This document shows, in pieces, positions 8,261 through 16,387 of a DNA stretch of 22,823 nt. The notes under the pieces were generated by a model. The model did no database searches and was not told the origin of the DNA. It was given only the letters and a program-made list of their open reading frames with translations. The position numbers and the translations under genes are program-made. The stretch is from Bacteroidota bacterium (GTDB lineage Bacteria > Bacteroidota > Bacteroidia > Bacteroidales > JAKIYJ01). Location of the stretch: assembly GCA_022708585.1 (NCBI GenBank), contig JAKIYJ010000003.1, positions 1 to 22,823 of the forward strand. The letters are read 5' to 3'. Positions within the stretch are counted from its first letter, which is position 1, and every line of letters starts with the position of its first letter.

Positions 8261-8614
8261 ATGGGAACTATTATATTGAAAAACATGGAGTTTTATTCAT
8301 ATCATGGCTGTTCAATGGAAGAGCAACTTAATGGTACAAAATTCAGAGTTGATATACAAATTGAAACTGATACCTGTGACGCTGAAACCAGTGATGATTT
8401 AAATAAAACTATTGATTATCTCCAAATATATAACACAGTTAAAACGCAGATGGAGATAAAATCCAAACTTCTTGAAAATGCAGCAAGACGCATAATGAAT
8501 GAATTAATTAATAATTTTCCTGAAATCCACAAAGCTGAAGTAAAAATATCCAAATTAAATCCTTTACCGGGAGGAAAAATTTCAAAAGCAATATTTAAAC
8601 TAAATTATCCTTGA
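8261..8614 (+). CDS. folB: Dihydroneopterin aldolase FolB
   Basis: FolB splits 7,8-dihydroneopterin into 6-hydroxymethyl-7,8-dihydropterin and glycolaldehyde in cytoplasmic folate synthesis. The 117-residue length is normal. Visible motifs are YSYHGC (12-17), the substrate-binding region around E21 (MEEQLNG), LLEN with E73 that binds the pterin, and the catalytic lysine K98 in KISKLNPLPGG. The enzyme normally works as a homo-octamer. It is a single gene with no other folate gene beside it; the nearest downstream gene starts 70 bases on and appears to have its own promoter box. Confidence 0.9.
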   Translation: MGTIILKNMEFYSYHGCSMEEQLNGTKFRVDIQIETDTCDAETSDDLNKTIDYLQIYNTVKTQMEIKSKLLENAARRIMNELINNFPEIHKAEVKISKLNPLPGGKISKAIFKLNYP

Positions 8615-8624
8615 TAAAAATATC

Positions 8625-8632
8625 TATCTTTG
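8625..8632 (+). promoter_or_regulatory. Candidate -7 box for the AI-2E family gene
   Basis: TATCTTTG is an exact match to the Bacteroidetes -7 consensus, lying between folB and the AI-2E family gene, 52 bases before the ATG. A TTG at 8611-8613 is too close to act as a standard -33 element. Confidence 0.4.
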
Positions 8633-8684
8633 CTTTAAAATTGTTAATAGTTAATATTAGAAGAAGTATATTTCAAAATATTTT

Positions 8685-9785
8685 ATGACGAGCAATACTC
8701 AAAAAAACTGGCTATTTATTTTAGCAGGACTGACAATTGCAGGATTTATAGTATGGTATTTCTTTTCAATTATTTTATATATCCTTGCAGCGGCAGTTTT
8801 ATCTATTATCGGGCAACCCATAGTTCAATGGTTCGATAAAATTAAAATAGGAAAATTTAGATTCCCACACATTCTAAGTACTTCTTTAACTCTACTTATA
8901 CTTTTTCTATTGATTTTTACATTTATTGGAGCCATAGTCCCTTTTATCATAAGTCAGGCATCAGTATTGTCAGAAATAAATCTTGAAGCCATTACTCAAT
9001 CATTGGAAGACCCTATCTATAATCTTCAAATGTTGATGTACAAATATGGTTTACTTTCAGAAAAGGAAACTATTGAAACTATAATAACAACAAAACTTTT
9101 TTCTTTCTTAAATATCGGTACCTTTTCAGATTTCTTTAGCAGATTATTCTCTATTGCAGGTAATGTAATAGTAGCAATATTTTCAACAGCTTTTATAACT
9201 TTTTTCTTTCTTAAAGATAAAAATCTGTTTATGAATGGAATTATGCTTATTACTCCTTTACGATATCAAAGAGAAGTTATAAATATACTTTCATCCTGTC
9301 GTCGTTTACTTACCAAATATTTTTTAGGGTTATGCCTTGATGTTTGCATTGTTATTACTGTTATAACCATTGGTATGTCACTGCTCGGACTTAAAAACGC
9401 ACTAATTATAGGAGTAATTGCGGGTATTATGAATATTGTACCTTATGTAGGCCCAATTATTGGTGGTACTATTGGAGTCTTATTAGGTATAAGTATAAAT
9501 CTTGATATGGATTTTTATTCTCAAATGCTGCCTTTAATTTTAAAAATGATAGCAATTTTTGTTGGCGTTAATATTATAGATGGTTATATTTTGCAAAGCA
9601 TTATTTTTTCAAAAAGTGTACGTGCACATCCTCTTGAACTGTTTCTTGTAATACTTATTGCTGCTACAATTGCTGGAATTCCAGGAATGATACTTGCAAT
9701 CCCTTCCTATATTGTAGTAAGAATCGTTGCAAAAGAATTTTTGAACCAATTTAGAATTGCTCAAAAAATAACAGAAAAAATTTGA
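8685..9785 (+). CDS. AI-2E / PerM family membrane protein
   Basis: A 366-residue inner-membrane protein of the AI-2E (PerM, YdiK, YhhT) family. Members are proposed exporters; the substrate is known for few of them. Hydrophobic segments lie at about 10-43, 63-90, 153-176, 211-270 (two or more), 283-304 and 318-346. A soluble, mostly helical segment at about 91-150 sits after the second transmembrane region, as is usual for the family. The family signatures NIVPYVGPIIG (250-260) and HPLELFLVILIAATIAGIPG (315-334) are clear. The next gene starts 6 bases after its stop, so the two are probably co-transcribed. Confidence 0.88.
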   Translation: MTSNTQKNWLFILAGLTIAGFIVWYFFSIILYILAAAVLSIIGQPIVQWFDKIKIGKFRFPHILSTSLTLLILFLLIFTFIGAIVPFIISQASVLSEINLEAITQSLEDPIYNLQMLMYKYGLLSEKETIETIITTKLFSFLNIGTFSDFFSRLFSIAGNVIVAIFSTAFITFFFLKDKNLFMNGIMLITPLRYQREVINILSSCRRLLTKYFLGLCLDVCIVITVITIGMSLLGLKNALIIGVIAGIMNIVPYVGPIIGGTIGVLLGISINLDMDFYSQMLPLILKMIAIFVGVNIIDGYILQSIIFSKSVRAHPLELFLVILIAATIAGIPGMILAIPSYIVVRIVAKEFLNQFRIAQKITEKI

Positions 9786-9791
9786 TTTCAA

Positions 9792-10814
9792 GTGAATTTT
9801 ATTTTATTAAAAGAAAAATTTAGAATTCTAAATAAACTTAATATATATAGACTTATTAACTGTATTTTAATTCAAACAGGCTATTTTTTATCATATATTA
9901 CAAAAAAAAATATTACCCCTGGTTTCCCTTATGCTATAACTTATGAACCAACAAACTTTTGTAATCTTAAATGCCCCGAATGCCCAACAGGAAAAGGAGA
10001 ACTTAAAAGAAACAAAGGGATTGCCTCAATCGACCGGTATAAAAACATAATTGATCAAGTTAAAAAACATACATTTTATCTTAATCTTTATTTCCAGGGC
10101 GAACCCTTTATTAATCCTGAATTATACGAAATGATACATTATGCATCGAAATCCAAAATATTTACTGTAATATCAACAAATGGACATTTTATTACAGAAG
10201 AAATCGCTCAAAAAATAATTAAAGCCGGATTGGGAAAAATCATTTTTTCACTTGATGGAATTTCTCAAGAAAGCTACGAACAATATAGAAAAGGAGGCGA
10301 TTTTAATAAAGTAATTGAAAGTATTAAAAATTTAATACACAAACGTAAAGAACTTAAATACAGCAATCCAGTTGTAATATTACAATGTCTGGCATTGGCA
10401 TCAAATGAAAATTATTTAAAAGAAATTGTTAAATATGGTAAAGAACTTGGAGTTGACAGAGTTGAAATTAAAACAGCCCAATTTTATAATCTTGATAATA
10501 AAGAAAATTCTCTTGTTCCGAAGATGAATACATATTCAAGATATGTAAAAAATAACATTGGCCAATGGAAAATAAAAAACAATCTGCCTGATAAATGTTT
10601 TTTATTATGGTCTTCTTGTGTTATAACATGGGACGGTATAGTTGTCCCCTGTTGCTTTGATAAAGATGCTCAACATAGTTATGGAAAAATAGACAATCAA
10701 AATTTCAGTAAAATATGGAAAAGTAATAAGGCAAAAAAATTTAGAGAAATGATATTAAAAAATCGTAAAAAAATCGATATTTGTAATAATTGCACTCAAG
10801 GGTTAAAAGTATAA
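9792..10814 (+). CDS. Radical SAM protein with a SPASM-type C-terminal cluster domain
   Basis: A 340-residue radical S-adenosylmethionine enzyme. The canonical CxxxCxxC motif is C57, C61 and C64 (CNLKCPEC), which binds the radical-generating [4Fe-4S] cluster. The core barrel follows, with YFQGEPFIN (100-108) and SLDGISQESY (153-162). The C-terminal cysteines C269, C276, C287, C288, C331 and C334, around the SSCVITWDGIVVPCCFD stretch, fit a SPASM or twitch domain holding auxiliary clusters. Proteins of this type include peptide maturases and surface-polysaccharide enzymes; the substrate here is unknown and no precursor peptide gene is apparent nearby. The start is a GTG six bases after the AI-2E gene. 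It converges on frr with 9 bases between stops. Confidence 0.85.
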   Translation: MNFILLKEKFRILNKLNIYRLINCILIQTGYFLSYITKKNITPGFPYAITYEPTNFCNLKCPECPTGKGELKRNKGIASIDRYKNIIDQVKKHTFYLNLYFQGEPFINPELYEMIHYASKSKIFTVISTNGHFITEEIAQKIIKAGLGKIIFSLDGISQESYEQYRKGGDFNKVIESIKNLIHKRKELKYSNPVVILQCLALASNENYLKEIVKYGKELGVDRVEIKTAQFYNLDNKENSLVPKMNTYSRYVKNNIGQWKIKNNLPDKCFLLWSSCVITWDGIVVPCCFDKDAQHSYGKIDNQNFSKIWKSNKAKKFREMILKNRKKIDICNNCTQGLKV

Positions 10815-10823
10815 TAAAATAGA

Positions 10824-11387
10824 TTAAACTGTCATTATATCTTTTTCTTTTGCTTCTATAAGTTTATCTATTTTAGAAATATAAGAATCAGTCAAATCCT
10901 GTATATTGGTTTCAAGTTTTTTAATTTCATCTTTGGGTTCACCATCTTTTTCAAGTTTTTTAGCTGTTTCATTTGCATTACGGCGTATGTTTCTGATTGC
11001 CACTTTAGCATGTTCAGCTTTTGTATGAGCACTTTTAGCAAGTTCCTTTCGTCTTTCTTCTGTTAAGGGTGGAACAATGATTCTTAATACTTCGCCTTCA
11101 TTTTTAGGATTAAAACCAAGATTGGCTGACAGTATTGCTTTTTCAATTGCATTTAAAATACTTTTGTCCCAGGGTTGAACGATTATCTGGCGTGGGTCAG
11201 GGGTGGTAATATTAGACAATTGCTCAATTGGAGTTAAAGTGCCATAATAATCAATGCATACCCCTTCAAGCATCTGAGGAGTGGCTTTCCCTGCTCTTAT
11301 TTTTTGAAATTCCTTTTCAAGATGATGCAATGTAAGTTCCATATTTTCACGGGCTTCATCAAGACACAACTGTATTAATTCGCTCAT
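10824..11387 (-). CDS. frr: Ribosome recycling factor
   Basis: Frr, with EF-G, splits the post-termination ribosome so that it can start a new round of translation. The 187-residue length is standard. Family hallmarks are KIRAGKATPQML (29-40), the ITTPDPRQIIVQPWD stretch (60-74), NPKNEGEVLRIIVPPLTEERR (93-113) and VAIRNIRRNAN (129-139), which contains the conserved arginines used in ribosome contact. The long helical parts of the tRNA-shaped molecule lie at both ends. frr usually follows pyrH; here no pyrH is adjacent and the gene is alone on the minus strand. Confidence 0.96.
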   Translation of the reverse strand: MSELIQLCLDEARENMELTLHHLEKEFQKIRAGKATPQMLEGVCIDYYGTLTPIEQLSNITTPDPRQIIVQPWDKSILNAIEKAILSANLGFNPKNEGEVLRIIVPPLTEERRKELAKSAHTKAEHAKVAIRNIRRNANETAKKLEKDGEPKDEIKKLETNIQDLTDSYISKIDKLIEAKEKDIMTV

Positions 11388-11412
11388 AGTATCAGAATTT
11401 TTGTTTCAATTA

Positions 11413-11447
11413 CAAATTTACATTAAAATTTTTGATTAATATACAAA
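11413..11447 (-). promoter_or_regulatory. Candidate promoter of frr
   Basis: On the minus strand TAAATTTG (11420-11413) matches the TAnnTTTG -7 box, with TTTG (11447-11444) 23 bases upstream as a possible -33 element. The -7 box lies 25 bases before the frr ATG. Confidence 0.4.
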
Positions 11448-11563
11448 TACACAAAAAATTGAATTTTTAAATGAAAATACATAAAATTGCAAATAGTCTT
11501 TACTGGAAATTTTACTAACTTTACAAACTTATTGACATAATTAACTTTTAATTCCAATATATA

Positions 11564-12274
11564 GTGATAATTGATGATGAAAATATAATAATGCTGGAAA
11601 AGGTTCCAGTATTTCAAAAGAAAATATTAATTTTAAAGAATGTATCCTTTGTTGCTAAAAAAGCCGAGTTGGTCTATTTTATTGGTCAAACTGGCAGTGG
11701 TAAAAGTAGCCTTTTGAAAATACTGTATGCTGATTTACCTGTAACTGATGGGCAGGCTTTTGTTGCTGGTTATGATTTAAGAAAAATTAAAAACAAACAG
11801 ATTCCATATCTTAGACGAAAAATTGGAATTGTTTTTCAGGATTTTCAACTTTTGATTGACCGTAGCGTGAATGAAAATTTGTTTTTTGTTATGAAATCTA
11901 CTGGATGGAAAAACAAAACTGCAATGATGGAAAGAGCACAGGAAGTTCTGACCAATGTAGGGCTTACTACTAAAGGATTCAAAATGCCCCATCAATTATC
12001 GGGAGGAGAACAGCAAAGAGTGGCTATTGCCAGAGCATTAATTAATAAGCCCGAAATAATTCTTGCTGATGAACCTACCGGCAATTTAGATCCTTTAATT
12101 TCTCTGGAAATTTTAAAACTGCTTGTAGAAATCAGCAAAACAGGTACTACTGTGCTTTTTGCAACACACGATTACCCCCTAATTCAAAAATATCCGTCCA
12201 GAACCATAAAATTTGAAAATGGCGAAATAAGAGAATTAGATAAAAATCAGGAAAACAGCATTCTGATGAGTTGA
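11564..12274 (+). CDS. ftsE: Cell division ATPase FtsE
   Basis: FtsE is the ATPase of the FtsEX complex, which couples cytokinesis to peptidoglycan hydrolase activation at the septum. All ABC motifs are intact: Walker A GQTGSGKSS (41-49), Q-loop Q92, signature LSGGEQ (145-150), Walker B ILADE (166-170) and H-loop H202. The stretch RRKIGIVFQDFQLL (84-97) and the GFKMPHQ lead-in are typical of Bacteroidetes FtsE. The GTG start at 11564 is preferred over ATG 11591, because the later start would cut into the first beta strand (NIIMLEKV). No ftsX is adjacent. The 3' end overlaps the opposing glycosyltransferase gene by 28 bases. Confidence 0.88.
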   Translation: MIIDDENIIMLEKVPVFQKKILILKNVSFVAKKAELVYFIGQTGSGKSSLLKILYADLPVTDGQAFVAGYDLRKIKNKQIPYLRRKIGIVFQDFQLLIDRSVNENLFFVMKSTGWKNKTAMMERAQEVLTNVGLTTKGFKMPHQLSGGEQQRVAIARALINKPEIILADEPTGNLDPLISLEILKLLVEISKTGTTVLFATHDYPLIQKYPSRTIKFENGEIRELDKNQENSILMS

Positions 12275-13407
12275 TGGGCATTGTGTGTATTGGAAAATCC
12301 TTTTGTTGCCAACCAATCCTGTCGTTTATCTATATCAGAAACGGTTAAAGGTGTAACAAATAATTCAGCAATTTTTTGTTTCATTTCCTGCGGAGTATCT
12401 GCTATTGTACACAATGATTCAAGCTCTGTTTGATAAACCATAGGTGTGTTTACTATGCAATGTCTGCCTTTGTAAAGTGCTGTTAAAAGTTTTAATTTTA
12501 TTCCTGTTGATTGAAAAGTCGGTAACACATTAATCTGTGCATTTTCAATAAGAAAATGTATTTCATCAGTGCTTAATTTGGTTCTGATTTCAATGTTTCG
12601 TTTACTCTCTACCGCATTCTGCAATTCCCGGGAAGGTTTATTCCCTGCTATTATTAAAGGTATATCAATATCATTAAATACCTCATTAACAAGATATAAT
12701 GCAGCCTGATTATTTTCACCAACATCAAGACTGCCATGATATAAAGCATATTTACCTAGTCCGGTTTTTGAAGTTACACTATTATTTGGATGAAAGGCGT
12801 TTACAGTAACTACATTTTTATATTTTTTATAAAAATACATCTTATCATGATGAGATATGCAGGCAATTCCATTTGCATGTTCAAGAGTACTTTCATAACG
12901 CCTTAGTTTAGATGCTTCATTAAGAAAATAGTATTTCTTGAATATATTTTTTTCAACTTTTGCAAGATTCTCATAATATTCATGTTCAATATTATGAGTA
13001 CGAACAATTTTTCGTCTTTTCTTTAAACGCTTATGAGATAAATAATAACAAGTATGTAAACCTTCAAACAAAATAGGATAATTGTCAAAAGCAAGATTTT
13101 CGAGCAATTCTTCTGATGCTCTGGTAACAACTATATAAGGCCGCCTTTTTACAAGATATTTTTTTGATATATATCTTTTATAATAATTTACTGTTTCACA
13201 TATATCATTAAGTTCAGGAGAAGGATGCCTTCCATATTGGAAACAATGCAGATGTATTTTAATCCCTTCCTGTTTTAATGCCAGCAGTTTATAATAAATG
13301 TCAATTACACCACCATAATTTGGAGGAACAGGTATGTCGAAAGCTACTATGTGTACGTGCCTTTTAGAGGTATTTTTGATAAATATTTTTGAAAATTCTT
13401 TTTTCAT
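12247..13407 (-). CDS. GT-B fold glycosyltransferase (family 4-like), second of a pair
   Basis: A 386-residue probable cytoplasmic glycosyltransferase. The N-terminal Rossmann half starts with VHIVAFDIPVPPNYGGVID (18-36), the glycine-bearing loop common in GT4 enzymes. THNIEHEYY (138-145) lies in the middle. The C-terminal half has YHGSLDVGENNQAALYL (223-239) and QSTGIKLKLLTALYKGRHC (299-317), the expected donor-nucleotide region. The donor and acceptor sugars cannot be told. Its start overlaps the end of the upstream glycosyltransferase gene by 44 bases. No ATG, GTG or TTG lies within the first two dozen codons after this ATG, so the overlap looks real. Confidence 0.82.
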   Translation of the reverse strand: MKKEFSKIFIKNTSKRHVHIVAFDIPVPPNYGGVIDIYYKLLALKQEGIKIHLHCFQYGRHPSPELNDICETVNYYKRYISKKYLVKRRPYIVVTRASEELLENLAFDNYPILFEGLHTCYYLSHKRLKKRRKIVRTHNIEHEYYENLAKVEKNIFKKYYFLNEASKLRRYESTLEHANGIACISHHDKMYFYKKYKNVVTVNAFHPNNSVTSKTGLGKYALYHGSLDVGENNQAALYLVNEVFNDIDIPLIIAGNKPSRELQNAVESKRNIEIRTKLSTDEIHFLIENAQINVLPTFQSTGIKLKLLTALYKGRHCIVNTPMVYQTELESLCTIADTPQEMKQKIAELFVTPLTVSDIDKRQDWLATKGFSNTHNAHQLIRMLFS

Positions 13408-14491
13408 TTTCCCAATTTAATTCTTCCTTTGCAATTTTAATATTTTTTTTCCATTCCGCAATCAAAGAATCATTATTTATACAAAAAAATATTTTTTTAG
13501 ATATATGTTCAGGATTGTGATTTTCAATAAAAGTTCCAATTTTGTATTTATTTATAATTTTTTCTATCTCGGGAAGCCTTGATGCTAAAATTGGAACCCC
13601 TGCATTTATGTAATCAAATAATTTATTGGGCAAACTGTATCTATAATTAATATTGGTATCCTTATCAATGCTTAATCCCAGATCAGCACAAACAGTATAT
13701 TTGAAAAGCTCATCAGGCGGTAGTTTTGGAATAAACAAAACTTTTTCTTCAAGCCCGTTTTTAGATACAATATTTTGTAAAATATGTAAAACATCACCTC
13801 CACCTATTACAAGAAGCATAACTTTATCATCTACATATTTCATTGATTCAACTGCTTCTTCAGCTCCTCTGTTAATATTTATTCCAGCGCCTTGCAATAA
13901 AATGATTTTTTTATTTTCAGGTAAACCAAGGTCGGCTCTTGAAATATTTTCTGGCAGTTCTTTCCTGACAGGAACATTCCTGACAACATTTACTTTTACA
14001 TTATACTTCTCGTAATATAGTTGGGCAATAGAATCATTTACAGTAATTACATCTTTCAGTTTTGGAAAAATAACTTTTTCAATTGTTTCCCATATATTTC
14101 TAACCACATTACGATTAACAAGTTCGGGTACACCTGTAAAATATTCATGTGTATCATAAACAACAACTGTTTTTTTTATTTTATGAACAAGATAACAGGC
14201 TAATAAGGTATCAAGGTCATTAGCAAGTAAAATATTCGAATTATTGAATAATAATTTAAAAAAAAGACGTATATTGTATTCAGCATAGAAAAGAGGACCT
14301 TTATTAAACAATAATTTCATCCTTTTGCATCTATACGAAACATCAGATAAAGGCAAACTGTTTTTAAGCTTTCGACCAATAAGCAAAACATTAAAACCCA
14401 TTTCCACAAGAGTATCACAACTGCGTGCCACACGCTGATCAGTTATTAAATCATTTGTAACACACACTGCTACTCTTTTTGATTTTTTCAT
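13364..14491 (-). CDS. GT-B fold glycosyltransferase (family 4-like), first of a pair
   Basis: A 375-residue glycosyltransferase. The N-terminal half begins RVAVCVTNDLITDQRVARSC (6-25), followed by LLANDLDTLLA (88-98) and VYDTHEYFTGVPEL (111-124), a pattern frequent in GT4 enzymes of surface polysaccharide clusters. The C-terminal half has ILLQGAGININRGAEEAVE (197-215) and ADLGLSIDKDTNINYRYS then LPNKLFDYINAGVPILAS (287-304), the donor-binding core. There is no membrane segment, so it probably acts at the inner face of the membrane. Translational coupling to the following glycosyltransferase through the 44-base overlap suggests the two work on the same glycan. No flippase, polymerase or sugar-nucleotide gene is in the window. 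Confidence 0.85.
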   Translation of the reverse strand: MKKSKRVAVCVTNDLITDQRVARSCDTLVEMGFNVLLIGRKLKNSLPLSDVSYRCKRMKLLFNKGPLFYAEYNIRLFFKLLFNNSNILLANDLDTLLACYLVHKIKKTVVVYDTHEYFTGVPELVNRNVVRNIWETIEKVIFPKLKDVITVNDSIAQLYYEKYNVKVNVVRNVPVRKELPENISRADLGLPENKKIILLQGAGININRGAEEAVESMKYVDDKVMLLVIGGGDVLHILQNIVSKNGLEEKVLFIPKLPPDELFKYTVCADLGLSIDKDTNINYRYSLPNKLFDYINAGVPILASRLPEIEKIINKYKIGTFIENHNPEHISKKIFFCINNDSLIAEWKKNIKIAKEELNWENEKRIFKNIYQKYL

Positions 14492-14608
14492 TATTTTACC
14501 TGATGAAAATATTATTTACCGATGATGATAAAAAAACTAATCATATTAAATTATATTTTAAAATAAATTTTATATATCAGAATATACAATTATACCATCG
14601 TGTTTTTA

Positions 14609-14616
14609 CAAAGATA
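14609..14616 (-). promoter_or_regulatory. Candidate -7 box for the glycosyltransferase pair
   Basis: On the minus strand this is TATCTTTG, about 118 bases upstream of the first glycosyltransferase ATG, implying a leader of roughly 110 bases. No TTTG is seen at the -33 distance. Confidence 0.35.
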
Positions 14617-14639
14617 ATATACCTAATATATTAATATTA

Positions 14640-14672
14640 TTCGTATTTTTACTTCATATCTTTTTATCTTTG
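14640..14672 (+). promoter_or_regulatory. Candidate promoter of murB
   Basis: TATCTTTG (14665-14672) is an exact -7 match, with TTCG (14640-14643) 21 bases upstream as a near-consensus -33 element. The expected transcription start lies about 15 bases before the murB ATG. Confidence 0.45.
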
Positions 14673-14694
14673 CCTTTTTCTTAAATATATATTG

Positions 14695-15723
14695 ATGATA
14701 AACGTTGAAAAAAATAAAAATCTAAAAGAATATAATACTTTTGGTATTGATGTTAATACAAAATTATACATAAATATAGAAAATACAATTGATATTTTAG
14801 AAAGCATCAAATTTATAAAAAACGAAAATATTACAAATATATTTGTATTGGGAGGGGGTAGCAATATTCTTTTTATGGGAACTTTTAATGGTTTAATACT
14901 TCATATCAATACTCGGGGAATAAATATCATATCTGAAAATGATAAAGAAGTATATATAAAGGCTGAAGCTGGTGAAAAATGGAATAACCTGATTCAATTT
15001 TGTATTGAACATAATTTTTGGGGATTGGAAAATTTATCAATGATACCCGGAAAGGTTGGCAGCAGTCCTGTACAAAATATAGGCGCTTATGGTACAGAAG
15101 TAAAAGATGTTATATATGAACTTGATGCTTATGATATTTTTTCAGGAGAAAAAAAAATATTTAAAAATAAAGATTGTGATTTTGGATACAGACGTAGTAT
15201 TTTTAAAGATAAATTGCGAAATAAATTTATTATCAGTTCGGTAACATATAAGCTTTCTAAAATTCCAAAGCCCAATATTTCGTACAAAGGTCTTGGTGAA
15301 GAGTTGCAAAAATCGGGAGGAGATATTTACAATATAAATGATATTTTTAAATCTGTTTGTAAAATAAGAAATACAAAACTTCCTAATCCTGATATTATTG
15401 GTAATGCGGGTAGTTTTTTCAAAAATCCTTTAGTATCTTCAAGTAAATTAGCAGACATCCTTAGAGAATTTCCTGATGTTGTATATTTTATTCAAGATGA
15501 TGGCAAAGTAAAACTTGCAGCAGCCTGGTTAATAGAAAAATGCGGATGGAAAGGCAAAAGTTGGGGGAATGCAGCAATATATGAGAAACAGCCACTTGTG
15601 CTTATTAATAAGGGGGGAGCCAGCTCACAGGAGATTATGAATCTGGCAAATAAAATTATTGAAGATGTATATTCAAAATTTGATGTTGAATTGGAAATCG
15701 AAGTAAATATAGTTGCATCATAA
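14695..15723 (+). CDS. murB: UDP-N-acetylmuramate dehydrogenase (UDP-N-acetylenolpyruvoylglucosamine reductase), type I
   Basis: MurB is a cytoplasmic flavoenzyme that uses NADPH to reduce UDP-GlcNAc-enolpyruvate to UDP-MurNAc, the second committed step of peptidoglycan synthesis. The 342-residue protein has NTFGID (14-19), the FAD-binding LGGGSN (52-57), IPGKVGSSPVQNIGAYG (117-133), YRRSIF (165-170) with the substrate-contacting tyrosine and arginine, and the catalytic serine S240 in GNAGSFFKNP. The conserved C-terminal glutamate is probably E336. The tyrosine loop and length place it with the E. coli-like type I enzymes. ATG 14695 is preferred to a TTG one codon upstream. It converges on gldD with 40 bases between, where I see no strong hairpin. 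Confidence 0.95.
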   Translation: MINVEKNKNLKEYNTFGIDVNTKLYINIENTIDILESIKFIKNENITNIFVLGGGSNILFMGTFNGLILHINTRGINIISENDKEVYIKAEAGEKWNNLIQFCIEHNFWGLENLSMIPGKVGSSPVQNIGAYGTEVKDVIYELDAYDIFSGEKKIFKNKDCDFGYRRSIFKDKLRNKFIISSVTYKLSKIPKPNISYKGLGEELQKSGGDIYNINDIFKSVCKIRNTKLPNPDIIGNAGSFFKNPLVSSSKLADILREFPDVVYFIQDDGKVKLAAAWLIEKCGWKGKSWGNAAIYEKQPLVLINKGGASSQEIMNLANKIIEDVYSKFDVELEIEVNIVAS

Positions 15724-15763
15724 AAATCATAAAATTATATCAATTGCACAGGGAAGGTAATCT

Positions 15764-16387
15764 CTATTTTTTAAACTTTTCTTCTTTCCATTTAAATGTA
15801 TTTATAAAGTGATATATATCTTTTTTCAAAAAATCTATAACTGGTGCAAGTGAATCATTATTTGGAGCAAGTCTGAAATACAAGGCTCCTCTCAAAAAGT
15901 GATTTGTGCTATCTGTAAGATAAAATTGACAGGGAGAGGCTACATCATTACCAAGAATATCATATATTAAGCCGTAAACTCTCACAGAATCATGAATTAT
16001 TTTTTCATAATTAATATCAATGGCTTTTGGAATATGTTTATTAACCAGCAAATCTGCATCTTGAAGCATAATGTCAAAGTTATTATTAATTTTTTTATAA
16101 CTAATGTTGATTTCGGCTTTAAATTGAGGAAACGTCAGGTTAATCCAGTATTTTTCAGAAGATTTGCTGCCGGTATAGGGAGTTATTGTGGAATAAACAG
16201 GATATTCAAAAGTATATGGATAAATAGAATCAAATAATCTGTATTTTTTTTCAGGTAAATTAATTCTAAAATATCCACGGGGTTTCGGAACATAATTGCC
16301 ATTATCACAGGATATTATATTAATGATTAATAATAATACGGATAACTTAAAAAAGTTAAATTGAATATTTTTAAGATGATTTGTCAT
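15764..16387 (-). CDS. gldD: Gliding motility lipoprotein GldD
   Basis: GldD is a lipoprotein required for gliding motility in Flavobacterium and is found widely in Bacteroidetes, including non-gliders with a type IX secretion system. Its molecular role is not well defined. The 207-residue protein has a signal peptide ending in the lipobox IISC (Cys27). Straight after it comes the family signature YVPKPRGYFRINLPEKKY (32-49), then FEYPVYS and a C-terminal half with SPCQFYLTDS and HFLRGALYF. Its start overlaps the end of gldE by 17 bases, so the two are translationally coupled. This fits the gldE-gldD order typical of the phylum. Confidence 0.92.
   Translation of the reverse strand: MTNHLKNIQFNFFKLSVLLLIINIISCDNGNYVPKPRGYFRINLPEKKYRLFDSIYPYTFEYPVYSTITPYTGSKSSEKYWINLTFPQFKAEINISYKKINNNFDIMLQDADLLVNKHIPKAIDINYEKIIHDSVRVYGLIYDILGNDVASPCQFYLTDSTNHFLRGALYFRLAPNNDSLAPVIDFLKKDIYHFINTFKWKEEKFKK

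Noticed and set aside
11532..11565. TTGACA at 11532-11537 as a sigma70-type -35 element for ftsE
   Set aside because: Bacteroidetes promoters use TTTG/TAnnTTTG, and any -10 would fall on the start codon itself.
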